Part shown: positions 1 to 11,700 of the stretch, in pieces
Numbering within the stretch: the stretch's first letter is position 1
Layout of the letters: each line of letters opens with the position of its first letter
Source: Paragonimus skrjabini miyazakii
Lineage: Eukaryota > Platyhelminthes > Trematoda > Plagiorchiida > Troglotrematidae
Direction of reading: 5' to 3'
NCBI GenBank assembly: GCA_014338405.1
Contig: JTDE01000164.1
Span: 246,035 to 310,034, forward strand
Length of the DNA stretch: 64,000 nt
Translations under genes and position numbers: made by a program
The notes under the pieces: generated by a model
Database searches by the model: none
Seen by the model: the letters and a program-made list of their open reading frames with translations, nothing else
What the model was told of the DNA's origin: nothing

Positions 1-56
1 GATAACTGCGGAGTACATTCATCGGATTTTGGTTGCTGGTCCGAAAGCTAACGACC

Positions 57-280
57 TTGGTATTGGTATGTTCGCCGAGCTCGGCATTTAGGTTGCAAAC
101 GTTTCATCACCAAGCGAGGTAACATCACCAGTGCGTAATAGTTTTAGCGTATAGTTTTTTGAGCAATCTCCACGCTCAAAGACTATACGCTAAAACGATT
201 ACGCACTGATGATATCACCTCGCTTGGTGATGAAACGTTTGCAACCTAAATGCCAAGCTCGGCGAACATACCAATACCAA
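57..280. repeat. Palindrome with about 108-bp arms and a 9-nt loop
   Basis: Positions 57-164 match the reverse complement of 174-280 almost base for base. The differences are a one-base indel in the T-run near the centre and a few substitutions. The loop is 165-173. No open frame is preserved. The palindrome lies immediately beyond the 3' side of the gypsy pol relic, so it interrupts or replaces the part that would encode RNase H and integrase. The transcript of either strand would fold into a long hairpin. It may be a foldback/MITE-like insertion or an inverted duplication of retroelement sequence; the sequence does not decide between these. Confidence 0.9.
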
Positions 281-310
281 AAGCAAGTCTTGTTCACTAC
301 TTTATCGTTC

Positions 311-1225
311 TCATAATTCCAAGCGTTTATTTCTTTTGGAACTCAACACATCAGTGAGTGGCTTCAGTGTGTCATCGAGGTTAGGTAGGAAACGGCGGTA
401 GTAGTTAATTATACCAATAAAACGACTAAGCTGACGCACCGAAGTGGGTTGCGGAAAATCCTTGATGACAACCACATTGACAACAGGCGGATGTACACCA
501 GTGGAGATGATATAGTGTCTAAGAACGTCCAGTGATGACACTCCTAACTGACACTTGGATGGATTGATGACAATACCAAAATCGCTCAAGCGTTGAAAAA
601 CTTGGGACACATGTGTGCGGTGTTCCTTGGGGCTGGAGCTAGCGGTCAAAATATCATCGATCTATGGATGAACGAAGTCCAAACCACTTATGACTTCATC
701 TAATAGACGATGGAAAGTTTGTGTCGTATTTCTTAGCCCAAATGGCATCCGTATAAACTCGAACAATCCAAATGGCGTGGTGATTGCAGTTTTTTGGAAT
801 GTCTTCTTCCGCTACATGTATTTGATGGTAAGCCCGTATCAGGTCGACTTTAGAGAATACAGTCTTGCCGTGCATATCAGATGTGATATCATAAATGTGT
901 GGGAAAGGATATCGATCTGCAACGGTGGCCTGATTGACACTTCTGTAGTCTCCACATAGACGCCAGTCATTAGAGTCCGTCTTAGAAACCATGTGGAGTG
1001 GAGAAGACCATGGACTTTTCGAGGGTCAAATGATCCCAAGTTGGAGCATGTGATCGAATTCCTTGCGGCGACAGCGAGCCTATCAGGGGCTAAACGTCTG
1101 GGCGTGGCAGCTACTGATGGACCGCGGGTTGAGTTATGATTAACAGTTCCGTGCTTAATGGACGATTGCTGGAAGTTAGGATTAAGTATTCCAGGAAATT
1201 TGGCAAGTGTTGAGGCATATTGCAG
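311..1225 (-). mobile_element. Ty3/gypsy LTR-retrotransposon pol relic (reverse transcriptase)
   Basis: The minus strand reads through the region before RT (RRLAPDRLAVAAR), then a gypsy RT with WRLCGDYRSVNQATVADRYP and VFSKVDLIRAYHQI. After the catalytic block comes the connection typical of gypsy RT (SRFIGIINYYRRFLPN, then LKPLTDVL). The element encoded an RNA-dependent DNA polymerase that copies the element RNA into cDNA. It is dead. A frameshift lies at the six-base T-run (plus strand) near 790-795. The tyrosine codon of the YIDD active site is a stop (TAG, minus strand; plus 662-664). No LTR, RNase H or integrase is seen: the palindrome at 57-280 begins where they should be. The clade is clear from the motif order; the named family is not assigned. 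Confidence 0.9.
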
Positions 1226-3604
1226 GTGAGCCTCAGTGGGTGTAACTGAAGAGGGTTTTCGAGCTGATGTATGTATGTGCGCGCACGTACAGGCTGGGAC
1301 AGTGAGTTACACTTAGTCTAGACGGCTTGTCAAGTGATGGGCGCTCGTGAGTGGGCGAGACAACGACTACACACCCTACGACTGTCTTTGCTCGAAGGAT
1401 GTTCACACAGTCTACATTGCCTTCGTAGAACAACTAGCAAATAGCATATCAACCTTCTCTTAGGTCAACAATTGAATCCGTGCGAAGCAACGTCGCATTA
1501 TTGTTACGCTCCAAACACACAATTGACTACTCTAAGTACGCGCCTGATGATAATATACATGGTGTCTATGTTAACCCCGGACGTTTAGTGATTCTTCAAC
1601 CTACTCTCATTCTACTCGTAACGTCTGTCGATAGGTTGAATCTGGAATAGTCTCGTCTGTAATGTACCAATCATCTATAAATTGTGAACCTGTTATGCGA
1701 CCGATTCGGATTCAAAAGGGAGGACAGTCGTTAAGGCGGGCTTCTTATTAATGAGGTTCTAAGGTGCAAGAAAATTTGTGTAAACAATCCTCGATACTGA
1801 ACCCGCCAAATTTACATGTCCCGAGATCAAACATTCACGTGAATTTGATCAAATGCAACAGTCACGTGATGGCGGGACGATAAAGCATTATTGAGACCAA
1901 AGTACACATAAACAAAGGTCTAGCAATGGGAGCCACGCGAGACCAAGTTTCCACAAGTAAACGATATCAAGATTTAGTAATACATCAAGGTTACCGTTCG
2001 TAAGAGAAATAGTTTGTCACGCACGTAACTCGAATGGTCATGTCAGCGTTTACAAGGAGGGCTCACAAGCTCTACCTAGACGATTTCGAATTTGGGAAAA
2101 AGAAGGATCACTGGAAACGAAGTAAATAAGGATACGGAACGTGTTCACCGATTTTCCATATAAAAAAACAGTTATCACTCACAGTAGGCAGCTCCTTTAA
2201 GAGTCTATACTTTGCGATATTTGTTTCTTTGTCATGTTTGTCAAGATAGACAAAAAACATTCGGTGCTTTTGACATTTGCAGAAACCAATTAATTTAAAC
2301 AAATCACACTAAAATATGACTTAGTTTAATGTTTGAATAACGCATGGACTGCTATTTAAGAAGATGCAATGGTCAGCCGTGAGTTAATGAATAGAACAAC
2401 TGATTGTATGTATACCACACTAGGATACAATTGATAACAAAACAAACGATTACATTACGAAAGTTAGGAACTCCAAAGAGTTTACGATAAGCGAAGAAGT
2501 GAACTCACGGAAGTTGTTCAAGATTATCACCACAATACTTCAAGTTAGCAACATCCGAGGAACTCTGATGTCGTGAAGTTGTGCTTGAGTGTCTGAGACA
2601 TGATCGAAGTTGTGAAATTGTTCACAGTACGACGGACCAAAAAAGATATGAAGTGAATGATCTGTGTATTATCGTCAAGCGATTGTGAAATCGGAAGTAG
2701 AACTGACTGATGCGCATACATTTCGAATTGTGTCATGTGATTACTTTACACGTCATAAATTATTTACGAAAGTAGTGCAAACATTACTGCTGTAAAATGC
2801 TGTTAGTCGTTGACAAATAGGAAATATTCTACAGTGTTCCACTTGAGACCTATGTTTCGGGATTATAGTAAATTAGTTGTTGTGAGTTTGTTCTTCTACT
2901 GAGTGAAAATAAAAATGATATGGCTAAAACAAGTGAATGATTAGTAAAACACACTTTTGACTTATTGGTCAACGCCACGTGACCATTTTGGACAAAATTG
3001 ACAGAGTGACTCTGCGAACGTTGAAATCCGAAGATGGCACCATCAGATAATTTTGGTTGCAACGAGTATCTTTGAAAACAGCATGAGGATTATGTAAAGC
3101 GTTCATTGTGAGACTGTGAAAAATGTTCGCAATACCACTGTAAATTTGTCGAAATCCTCCAAAATGTATCACTTCTTAGCAAAGTTGTGAAAACTTGCAG
3201 TTTTTCGTAATGGTAATCACTGGAGTAATACAAACATGTAACTCAACAAAACATGACTAAAATCAGGTAATCATGCTATAACAAAGTGCGCAAGCGCAGT
3301 TGTACGGCTTTCTAACGTTTGAAAGACTGTTGCTTCTAGATTTACGTGAACTTGTCAATACTTCTGGCTGAACATATTATCAGAAACTTTGTGTCTCCAT
3401 ACATCACTTACATGGTGTTTATGTGAACATGAATATTTGGTGTGTCGTCGTATTGTGTGTCCCCACACATACTTGGTTACACAAATATATTTGAACGAGG
3501 TTTTGTAATACCCTGTCGTGTGACTGCACAGACTACTTGTCTGTGAGTGTTTCACTTAATCACTGCATATGACTCAATTCGCTATTAACTCTGATTCTTC
3601 ATGC
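1226..3604. other. No recognisable gene
   Basis: About 2.4 kb of moderately AT-rich sequence. Short frames occur on the minus strand, but none has a domain, a signal peptide or convincing splice borders. The first 200 bases may be the gag-pol junction of the gypsy relic in the minus direction, too decayed to recognise. Confidence 0.5.
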
Positions 3605-3612
3605 GCGTGCTC

Positions 3613-3668
3613 ATAATAAACAATAAGCAATAACAGTAAACATTAAACAATAACAATAAACAATAAAC
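3613..3668. repeat. Imperfect AATAAAC-type simple repeat
   Basis: Degenerate tandem units of the type ACAATAA / AATAAAC. The tract lies about 240 bp upstream of the recognisable start of the RTE relic and may be a decayed A-rich tail of another element. Confidence 0.7.
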
Positions 3669-3904
3669 CACTGCTTGTCCGTTTATTCGATGATTCATTG
3701 GATTGTCAGTACACTCCGGGTCGATTAGCAGACATAACGGATTTTGTTCGTCCTATCGTCCGGTTGCTTTCTGCCATACCGTAAGTGTTTGTGAGGGTTC
3801 ACGAATCAGCTTATCAAATAACCAAAACACGTGTTCCCAAATTAATTCAACCGAATGACCATCATCTTGGAAAGCAGTAGGGTAAGAAGAAATGCGGAAA
3901 CCAT

Positions 3905-5430
3905 AGAGGAATTAATTTGACCCCAGTCATTTCTAGGATCTATATACTTCTATACTTCGTCGACTCACTGCAGTTCGGGAAGTAAACATTAGGGAAGAAC
4001 AGTCAGGATTTCGCTCTGGGTGGGGATGTATAGGTCACATTTTTACCCTTCGTCAAATTTTGGAGCAGCGTTACGTGTACCACCGGCGAACAATCGCCGT
4101 ATTTCTTGACTATAAGGGTGAATTCGAGGCAGTGGATTGATCTGCACTTTTACAAAAGCTTAAACGCAGAGGTGTACCGATCAAGTATGTGAACATACTG
4201 CCGGCGCTTTGTTTTCATACTTCAACTCAGGTTATGGTATATGATAAACTGTCTAACAGTTTTAACACCAATAGCGGCGTATGTCAAGGCTGTCCACTTT
4301 CACCGTTTTTGTTTAATTTTGTGATAAACGAAATAGTAAAAGACGGTCTCCAACACTCACAAGATGTCAGCCTGGACCTCTTAGCTGGTGGAAGACTGAC
4401 TGATTTTGATTGGTGTTGCCGTTAAACAACTTTCAAGCGGCACAAACAAAGCTGAACACTATTTCGCGTTCTGCTAAGTACATCAGAATGCGCTTAGAAG
4501 TCTCAAAATGCAAAGCACTTCTGCAAGACTGCTATGATTACGTAGATGTGATGTTAGGTAATTAAATCATGCTGGTTGTTGATGAGTTTGTATACCTGAG
4601 AAGCTGCATCAGCAGCGGCGGTGTAGGGAGTGAAATATAAGGTTGTTTTTCTATGGCTAGGGCGGTGTTCGCTAATCTGAGACACCTATGGCGAAAGAGA
4701 AGTATTTCTCTGAAGCCCAAAGATCGAGTATATCAGATAACAGTGACAGCTGTTTTACTTTATGGCAGCGAAACTTGGTAGCTCAAGGTAGGGCACGTGA
4801 ACCGTTTTCAGGTAACTGACCACCGATGTCTGCGTTCAGTCGTTCGAATCGGGTTTCACCAATGAGTAATCAACCAGAAGGTTAGGAAGCGGTCGTTTGG
4901 CACTGATTGTCAAACGAGTTCTTTCGTTCAGTTCTTACACTTGCACAGACTTAGGTGGTTACGTCATGTACTAAGGATGCCAGCTAGTCATCTGCCACAC
5001 CGAGCAATAGTTGCCGACGCTGCGGTCGATTGGCGTAAGGTGCGAGGTGGACAGATGATGACCTGGTGTAGATAAATGAAATCGTGCACTAAGTGGTTGG
5101 TCACTATAGATCGGGTTCGTCTCCCGGGCTGGGGTCCTCGTGAGTCACAAAATCGGCAGCTTGAGACGGTAGGTGAGACGACGACTAATCGAGCTCAGTG
5201 GCGTGAATGCTGTCGTTGTACGGCCGAGTGGTCCGGGAAGTGAGTGCATTTAATGACGTGGAGCAGTGGAAGCGGCAAGGAAGCTGTCTTGCTGATGAAG
5301 ACTTATTTTCACTTAGAGCTCGGTTGTTTTTTTGCAAAGTACAGGCGCCTTTACGTTGTATGTTTTGATATAGACTTTGCCATTTTTAATAGTTAGGTCC
5401 CTTCCCGTTCCCTTCTTTTTTCTTCTCCCA
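3905..5430 (+). mobile_element. RTE-type non-LTR retrotransposon relic (RT to C-terminus)
   Basis: Read across several frameshifts and stops, the plus strand gives EEQSGFRSGWGCIGHIFTLR, then FLDYKG (box A, aspartate kept), then SGVCQGCPLSPFLFNFVINE (RT box with QG.PLSP). The downstream part keeps RVYQITVTAVLLYGSETW, RLRWLRHVLRMP and the C-terminal WGPRE...RAQWREC region typical of RTE elements of trematodes. The intact element would encode an endonuclease/RT for target-primed retrotransposition; the endonuclease part is missing upstream of 3,905. The YADD active site is absent: about a dozen bases are deleted near 4,410 between the LTDF block and the LLFNNFQAAQTK-like block. The element ends in a T-rich stretch near 5,400-5,430. 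Confidence 0.9.
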
Positions 5431-7971
5431 TCCTAAACACGGTTTGTTTTCATATTCTGCATGGTTGTGTGGCAGTTAATCATCAGTGTGAACCACTGAT
5501 GTATCGTGGTTCGTGATAAAAATGCAAGTGAGGCTTCACAATAATCGTGCCAGAAGAAAAAACACGAAAGAGTACGAGTCACACAGGTTTAGTAAGCCAA
5601 GACTACAGACTGCATAATCATGCAACAAATCAACGCGCATTAAATAAATAAATGTGTAGCATTTCACAACGTTAAACTGCAAGTTTTTGTGTCTACAACC
5701 GAAACCCTACATGAAGCTGTCCATAAACAACTCCTTATTCTTTCGTCTGATTGATAAATTTCAACATGATGCCTAAAATACAATAAGTACTCGTTCTTTG
5801 GATATGGCTACGTCGTCAGGCTCTCTATATATCATAACTGTGGGTCGTCTACCCCACAGATTGCAGTAAAGCATTATCGCATTTAGTGAAGTAAGCATTC
5901 AACTCCCAGGTTTTCTTTTACTGTATCTACTGCCAGAGTGGTACCGGAAAACCTCATGTACCCCATCATTCTCGGTCCACTATGAATTGGCAAATCATTC
6001 CACAGGACGACAATGCCACCAAGATTATTGCCAGTGGATTTCGTGATAGATTCAACCATTCACCCACATTTTGACACAAAGTTTTGTGTTCACACCCTGT
6101 CAAAAACTAAGACCTATGCAATAGCGGAGTATGCTTCATTAATTGTCAGTCGTCAATTTATTATTCATTCTCTCAGTGTTGTGTTAAACCCGTTCTCAGT
6201 ACTGTTATGATTTAAACTATCTGCCTATCCTATACCTAAATTGGCTGAATGGGAACATTTTTGACACAAAACTTTTCCATTCGTACAATGCTGAAAAGTC
6301 CCTCATTCTTGTGTGCAAGCATATCTGCCATTAAAGACGCTTCGAGAAAAGGCACAACTTGTGAACAATAACGATAAACAGTTCATCTTTTGTGGTGCTT
6401 GTTAACACGTCCGATTTTTTATGTGCAAACTACACGTGAATAGCAGTGTTTTTATCGTTTCTGGCCGTATGAGGATTATGTTGCTTAGATGAATCATTTT
6501 GCTCTGAGAAGACCACAAACATATGCGCTCAAGCTTTCACTCTCCAAAGATGTCATCACGTTTGGTAAAGAACAGTTTGTAACCTACATTCCAAGTTCAG
6601 CAAACAACCGAATACCTATTCCGTGGATGTTAAGTGATGATATCGCACAGGTATTTTTTACTCCGATTCCGAAACAGATCTTCTAATTACTCTATCCTAA
6701 TGTAGCGAAAAGGCCTCCAATAAAGCACAATCTTCATTGTCCAACACGCTAGTTACCATGTCAAACGCGCGCTCGCGGTTTTGATTTACAATTCCAGTCC
6801 ACAACACCCCCCGGTTTCCGCTCACACGTCGTGTGCACTTCTACTCGGTTTAGGTGTGTGATTAGCGCCTTCTCTCCAGGAGTTTTCCGCCTGCTATCCC
6901 TCGTCCGTTGAACCGATTTCGATGATCAATGGCTCGTCCGGTCGCTCGTGTTGTCCTTCGTCTATCCACAGTGGGCTTCGACCGTACTTCACGACCATGT
7001 GGAGATATTCCTGTGAATGTTGAAATAACCACGCTTCCGATTTGGTCATCCATCCTACTTTGGCTGCCATGTTTCGCCCGTTGGTCCGATCCGGCCGAGC
7101 AATGATTCATCCGGTCGCCCAAACTGTCCACGATTTGCTCGCTGTGGGTTTTTGAACGCAACTCCTCTTGCGTTTAGGTATTCCGGCGAGAGTAGGAATG
7201 CTCGCACCTCCTGCCTGACAGGCCACCACACGAAGACTTCGGTGATAGCCTTCAGGCTGTAGGCACTGTACCAAACAGCGATGTGGCGGATTGTGTACGT
7301 GAAAATGATACTGTTGTAATGAATGTTTGAGTTGCGTCCTTTTTTATAAACGCACACTGTTAATGTTGTTCCCTCTGATTCGCTGAGAAAGCGACAATAA
7401 GTTCACGAATTATTTGTAGTTGTCAGACACTTCGTAATGTCACAGTTGAATACGGTCATATTATTCACAAACGGACAAGGTTGTAACAAAAAATAATTGC
7501 ACTTACTACTTATGGCTCATCAATCTATTTAGTCAACCCATGGGAAATCCAAACGCTAGAATAAAATATTCAGAATCATTGGGGTTTCAACTACTTTGAG
7601 TACAAATCGACTGAATAATTGTAATGTTTTAATACCTCCTTAAAAGTAAAAGAAATGCTAAAGTGCCATTTAGTTGTTCTACGAAATATCAAGAATACTT
7701 GACGGCTTCGAACTGTGTCCTATTTCCCAAATGAGTTGCATACGTTTATTGCACAACTCATTTCAAGTAGGAGTTCAACCCTATGAGATCTTTACTCAAA
7801 AACAATGTATTACATTGATTTTATTGCTTCAAAGGGCAAAATTATCTACAACAACAATAACTTTAGCACACGGGTTTCCAAAAACGTAGTTCAGCTGCGA
7901 CGTGATCGAACACCGGTAACCTCAAGACCGTTAACCGATAAAAGGCAGTTGTGAATCGCCCAATCATAATC
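5431..7971. other. No clear gene; contains a GC-rich block at about 6,750-7,210
   Basis: The flanks are AT-rich and empty. The block from about 6,750 to 7,210 is clearly richer in G+C and CpG than its surroundings. Its minus strand has two overlapping open frames (about 6,862-7,161 and 7,055-7,357) without a recognised domain. Composition suggests a transposon fragment or an unrecognised exon; I cannot decide. Confidence 0.4.
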
Positions 7972-8080
7972 ATGCAACTTACATATTTCTTCTTGGCTGT
8001 CCTGCTTGTCTGTGTGTCTGCGCTCGCGTTTCTGAACGTCCGCACTCTATTGAGTGCTCGCCCGGATCGATCTAGTCAAG
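7972..8080 (+). CDS. Candidate first exon: signal peptide of a secreted repeat-exon protein
   Basis: The first in-frame ATG is at 7,972, with an in-frame stop shortly upstream. It begins MQLTYFFLAVLLVCVSALA, a textbook signal peptide: short n-region, a hydrophobic core of 13-14 residues, and ALA at the cleavage site. A polar tail with RPDRSSQ follows. A donor (CAAG|GTACAT) at 8,080/8,081 leaves the reading frame in phase 1, the same phase in which every downstream exon of the repeat family begins. The protein would enter the secretory pathway. The frame also continues unspliced to a stop at 8,179-8,181, giving a 69-residue peptide. Alternatively, a 33-nt intron (8,081-8,113, ending in a strong TTTTTCAG) could join it to a short second exon. 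The signal peptide is well supported; its membership of the downstream gene is inferred from phase, strand and position only. Confidence 0.45.
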
Positions 8081-8466
8081 GTACATGTGTAGATCTTAGT
8101 TGTTCTTTTTCAGTAGACGGCTCTATAATCCCGCTAATTGCTCACATAAACCGAGTGCCAATTGTAAACAAAACGGCTTGACACCATCCATGCTGGACAT
8201 CATCATCACAAACGGATAGCAAATTGCACCACGTGCTGCAGCTGTAATGCGCATTTGTAAACCGAATTCACTTTTGCCAAGAACGAGTGAGTCTCACATT
8301 CAACAAATGCTTTTTCCCCTTTTTCGTGATTTCATAATCATTTCAAGTGACGCAACAGAAGGGGAGAAACTGTCATGTGAACTCAGGTTAAGCACGTGAC
8401 TTTGCTCAATTCTAATCAAGTTGTCCACTAATACGTTTATCTTCGGTTGGACTCATCATATAACAG

Positions 8467-8705
8467 GCCAGGCAGGAATTCGAACCGACAAAATATGTTT
8501 GGTGGAATGTGGTTATTTAATCATTGAAGAAAACAAAATTTACAAGGAAAATTCTTTAAGATGCATCACTTCCAATGTGTACGTACATGGCGGTTTGTAC
8601 GGGAATGCGAACATCGACAAATGTTCAGTGGCTGAGGAAAAGTCAGGAATCATCATCTGTAGGCAGTTGAACAGTCATAGCTCAACATGTTGGTCAGATA
8701 TTTAG
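8467..8705 (+). CDS. Cysteine-rich open frame after a possible acceptor (uncertain)
   Basis: After a fair splice acceptor (...CATATAACAG) the phase-1 frame stays open for about 79 codons to a stop at 8,703. It contains six cysteines (for example KICLVEC, LRCITS, DKCSVAEE, IICRQ) but matches no cysteine-rich domain spacing that I know. It could be a terminal exon of a secreted protein or a chance frame. There is no homologous copy elsewhere in the window. Weakly supported. Confidence 0.15.
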
Positions 8706-11700
8706 AAAGTATACAGAAATTATGGTGACAGAGAAGTCAACAAGCAAATTGACTGACATAGTAATTGATAAGATCTTCCTCCGAACTCCGATAGTTGCTT
8801 CAACCATAGACGAAACGGAGGGAATATTCTGCAAGTACCTAGCAAAAATCTACTCTCTTAAACCACGACTTTTGCCAATGGGACTTTGACTAGTTGAATA
8901 TTAGTTACTAGTCCGTTTTTGATAAGAATGTACAAAATGTTACTCCGAAGAACATCACATGATTTGCGTCTCCTCATTGTTCCATTGAAAAATCTAATCG
9001 GTTTTCTTTATCAGATTCCTTGCTCACGTCAACCCATACATGTCACGAATGACCAATCTTGTTCATTTTCACCTCGCCTGAGTTGCTCACCTGTGTATAT
9101 TGCATTGGTAATGTTCATCGGTTTTCTGATTGACGTTTCTGTGGACCAACTGGAATCTTATATTTACTCCCATGTACACGAAAAGTAAACTGTTGAAAAT
9201 CAACCTAAGTTTTACCAGATTATTGTATCAAATACTCTACCACCAAGTTGACAGAGATTTAGATTATCTAGATTCTTTGTCCCCTCCATATTTTTACCAA
9301 ATAAGCAGAATATTTACTAGTAATATCACGTGAGCTGTTACTTAGTATAAACCGTAGTGCATGTCCAAGGTAGTTTGTTTGGAAATGAATAACTGAGTTT
9401 ACCCAAGTTCACAAACACCCAAGCTGACCATTTGTAGTCAACTAATGGTGAACTGGAAGTTGCAGCTGGAGAACGAATGCAGTCAATGTGAACCAATTAG
9501 TTAATCTTCAGAGGTCCAAATGTGGGGATTCAATTAGGACTAAATTCAATGCCAAGCTTGATATTTGCTATAGCTTTGATTTTCCAACTGGATACTTAAA
9601 TAATCAGGGCGTTTCCCTTGGGGTTATTACTAAATGCATATCAAATGAAGACGTATCCACTGAGTTCCGAGAAGAGAGAGTGGGGAATGACATTACATTC
9701 TAAACATGAATTTCGTGGGGTGGGAGTATATTTATTCAAACCACGTTTTACCTCTACTTACTTGTTCGATGCATAAAATTAGTCCATCGACTGAATAGGA
9801 CTAATCGAGGGTAATATGTCACAAAACTCACCCTTAGCCAAACAATCCACTCAGTGACTTTTTCCTTATGCTTCTTGACTCATTGGGTAAAGGTAGCAGG
9901 AGATAAGTTTGAACTGATCGTCCTTGAATTGTTATTTAGCCTGGATAAGAATAGTCATTTTGCCGATTCCATGGCTTAATAAGTTGTAATTGTACAACAC
10001 AGCATAATCGTTGGATGGAATAACAGTCCGAGTGCTCATACTACAGGAATAATCGCTCTAGGTACACTTTGTAGGATTCGACAACACAATTTCACTCTTA
10101 TCGCTGTCGTGCTTTTTATATGACTGACGTTGTCATGGTTAGACAATTATGTACCAGAATCTATGCAAACGACAAAAAAGCTCATCAAACAAAGACTTCA
10201 GTAGAATCAAGGCGGGAAATGTTAGTGATTAAAAGCATCCATTTTATCCAAAAACAAGTGATAAACTGTCAGCATGTTTAGCTGGAAAAGTGATCCGTGT
10301 AATTGTATATATTACCTGATTTAAAAAATTTACATACTTTACTACTTGCTGGCAACAAACCTGACTAGTTTTGTTGCTCCAATTATAGTTCGAGCAAACA
10401 GTAGCTTTGTTGTATGACAGGCAGTTTCGTAGTGAGTAGTGTACTGCTCACAAGTAGTACATTACCCGCAGGCGACATTCAGGAACAAAAGGGCAAGGTG
10501 CGAACGCCAGGAAGACGATGGACAAGAAGAGACTATCGGAATAGTGTGTACGCGCTACAGCAGCAGTTCCACTAAAGCAAATGGCAATGATGTATGTGAA
10601 TGCATGTCTGACATGCAAACGAGTGTACGCGTTTGTGGTTTGATTTTTGACGACCCATACGGGAGTTTCCGCAATAAGCGAATTCTCAAGCCAACCGTCT
10701 TTTGCGGTCACAACAACTTCTTGCTAAACATGTTGCACAAAAGTTTCCACTAACATTATCACATAAAGCTGTCCAGCACAAGATACAGATTTATATATAT
10801 AACTTCAAACTGTCTTAATTCTGCAGGGTTTGTTGTACAACCAGATGAGAAACCCTTAAATCGTGTGCAAACGTGATGTGTCTGCATGTGACTTCCGAGA
10901 AAGAGGGCTGTTTTAAAGTCCCAGTTCAGTAACATTAATTAATAAATATGGACCTCGAGATGTTGAAGTGAAGGTGAAATACGAGATCCATTAACAGCCA
11001 CTGATCAACGTGCTGGTTACATGAACTTCGCCTCTGGCACCTGACGCAAAACTTATTAAGAGAAAAATGGTTCTAACGAACGTTGACGAATCGATACTTG
11101 TAAACCGCCAGTTTGCATGTAGTCCATTATCTTTACACCGCAAGAACAGTGCGTAATCAGTCAAGTTAGGCAGTAGATCTGCTTGCACCCACTAGAGCAG
11201 CTGATCTTTACAAGCTCCGTACTAACAAGTAGGAGGTTTGAAAATAAGATTTTCCGGACTCATTGCATGATTATCTGATCCAGGAGTAGCCATATTGCAG
11301 CAAATAAAGTAAAGAACACTGTTCGCATAATTTTCGTCTAAGTGCGAATAGCCAAGTGTAAAATACCACTGTGAGATAGGTGGTAATGTACGACTGCGAG
11401 ACCTGATCCATACGTATACATGATATTCACAGCTTCCGTTATCCACCATCATTGTCTCCGAAGCCTTATTAGTGTGTGGGGAGAATACCGTGTCAACAAT
11501 GACGAAGATAGCTGACGTGTTTTCAGAGCAGATAAACTATATCGACTCTTTAGCATATTTATCTCGTCTTACAGGCTTTGTTGGCTTGACCTTATCTTAC
11601 GAGTGCCAGCCCACCACCTGCCAAACCGTATATTGTTTGCGTGTGGTAGGTTACGCTGGAAGCGGAAACCCGGTGATCAGTGCATAACTTGGGTTCAGGG

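Noticed and set aside
7936..7945. TATA-like CGATAAAAGG before the signal-peptide ORF
   Set aside because: Only 26 nt separate it from the ATG, leaving almost no room for a transcription start and leader; a single A/T-rich match is not evidence of a promoter.
10986..11045. Frame reading EIRDPLTATDQRAGYMNF, resembling the RDP module start
   Set aside because: There is no splice acceptor with a pyrimidine tract in front and no phase-1 donor behind; an in-frame stop lies about five codons upstream.
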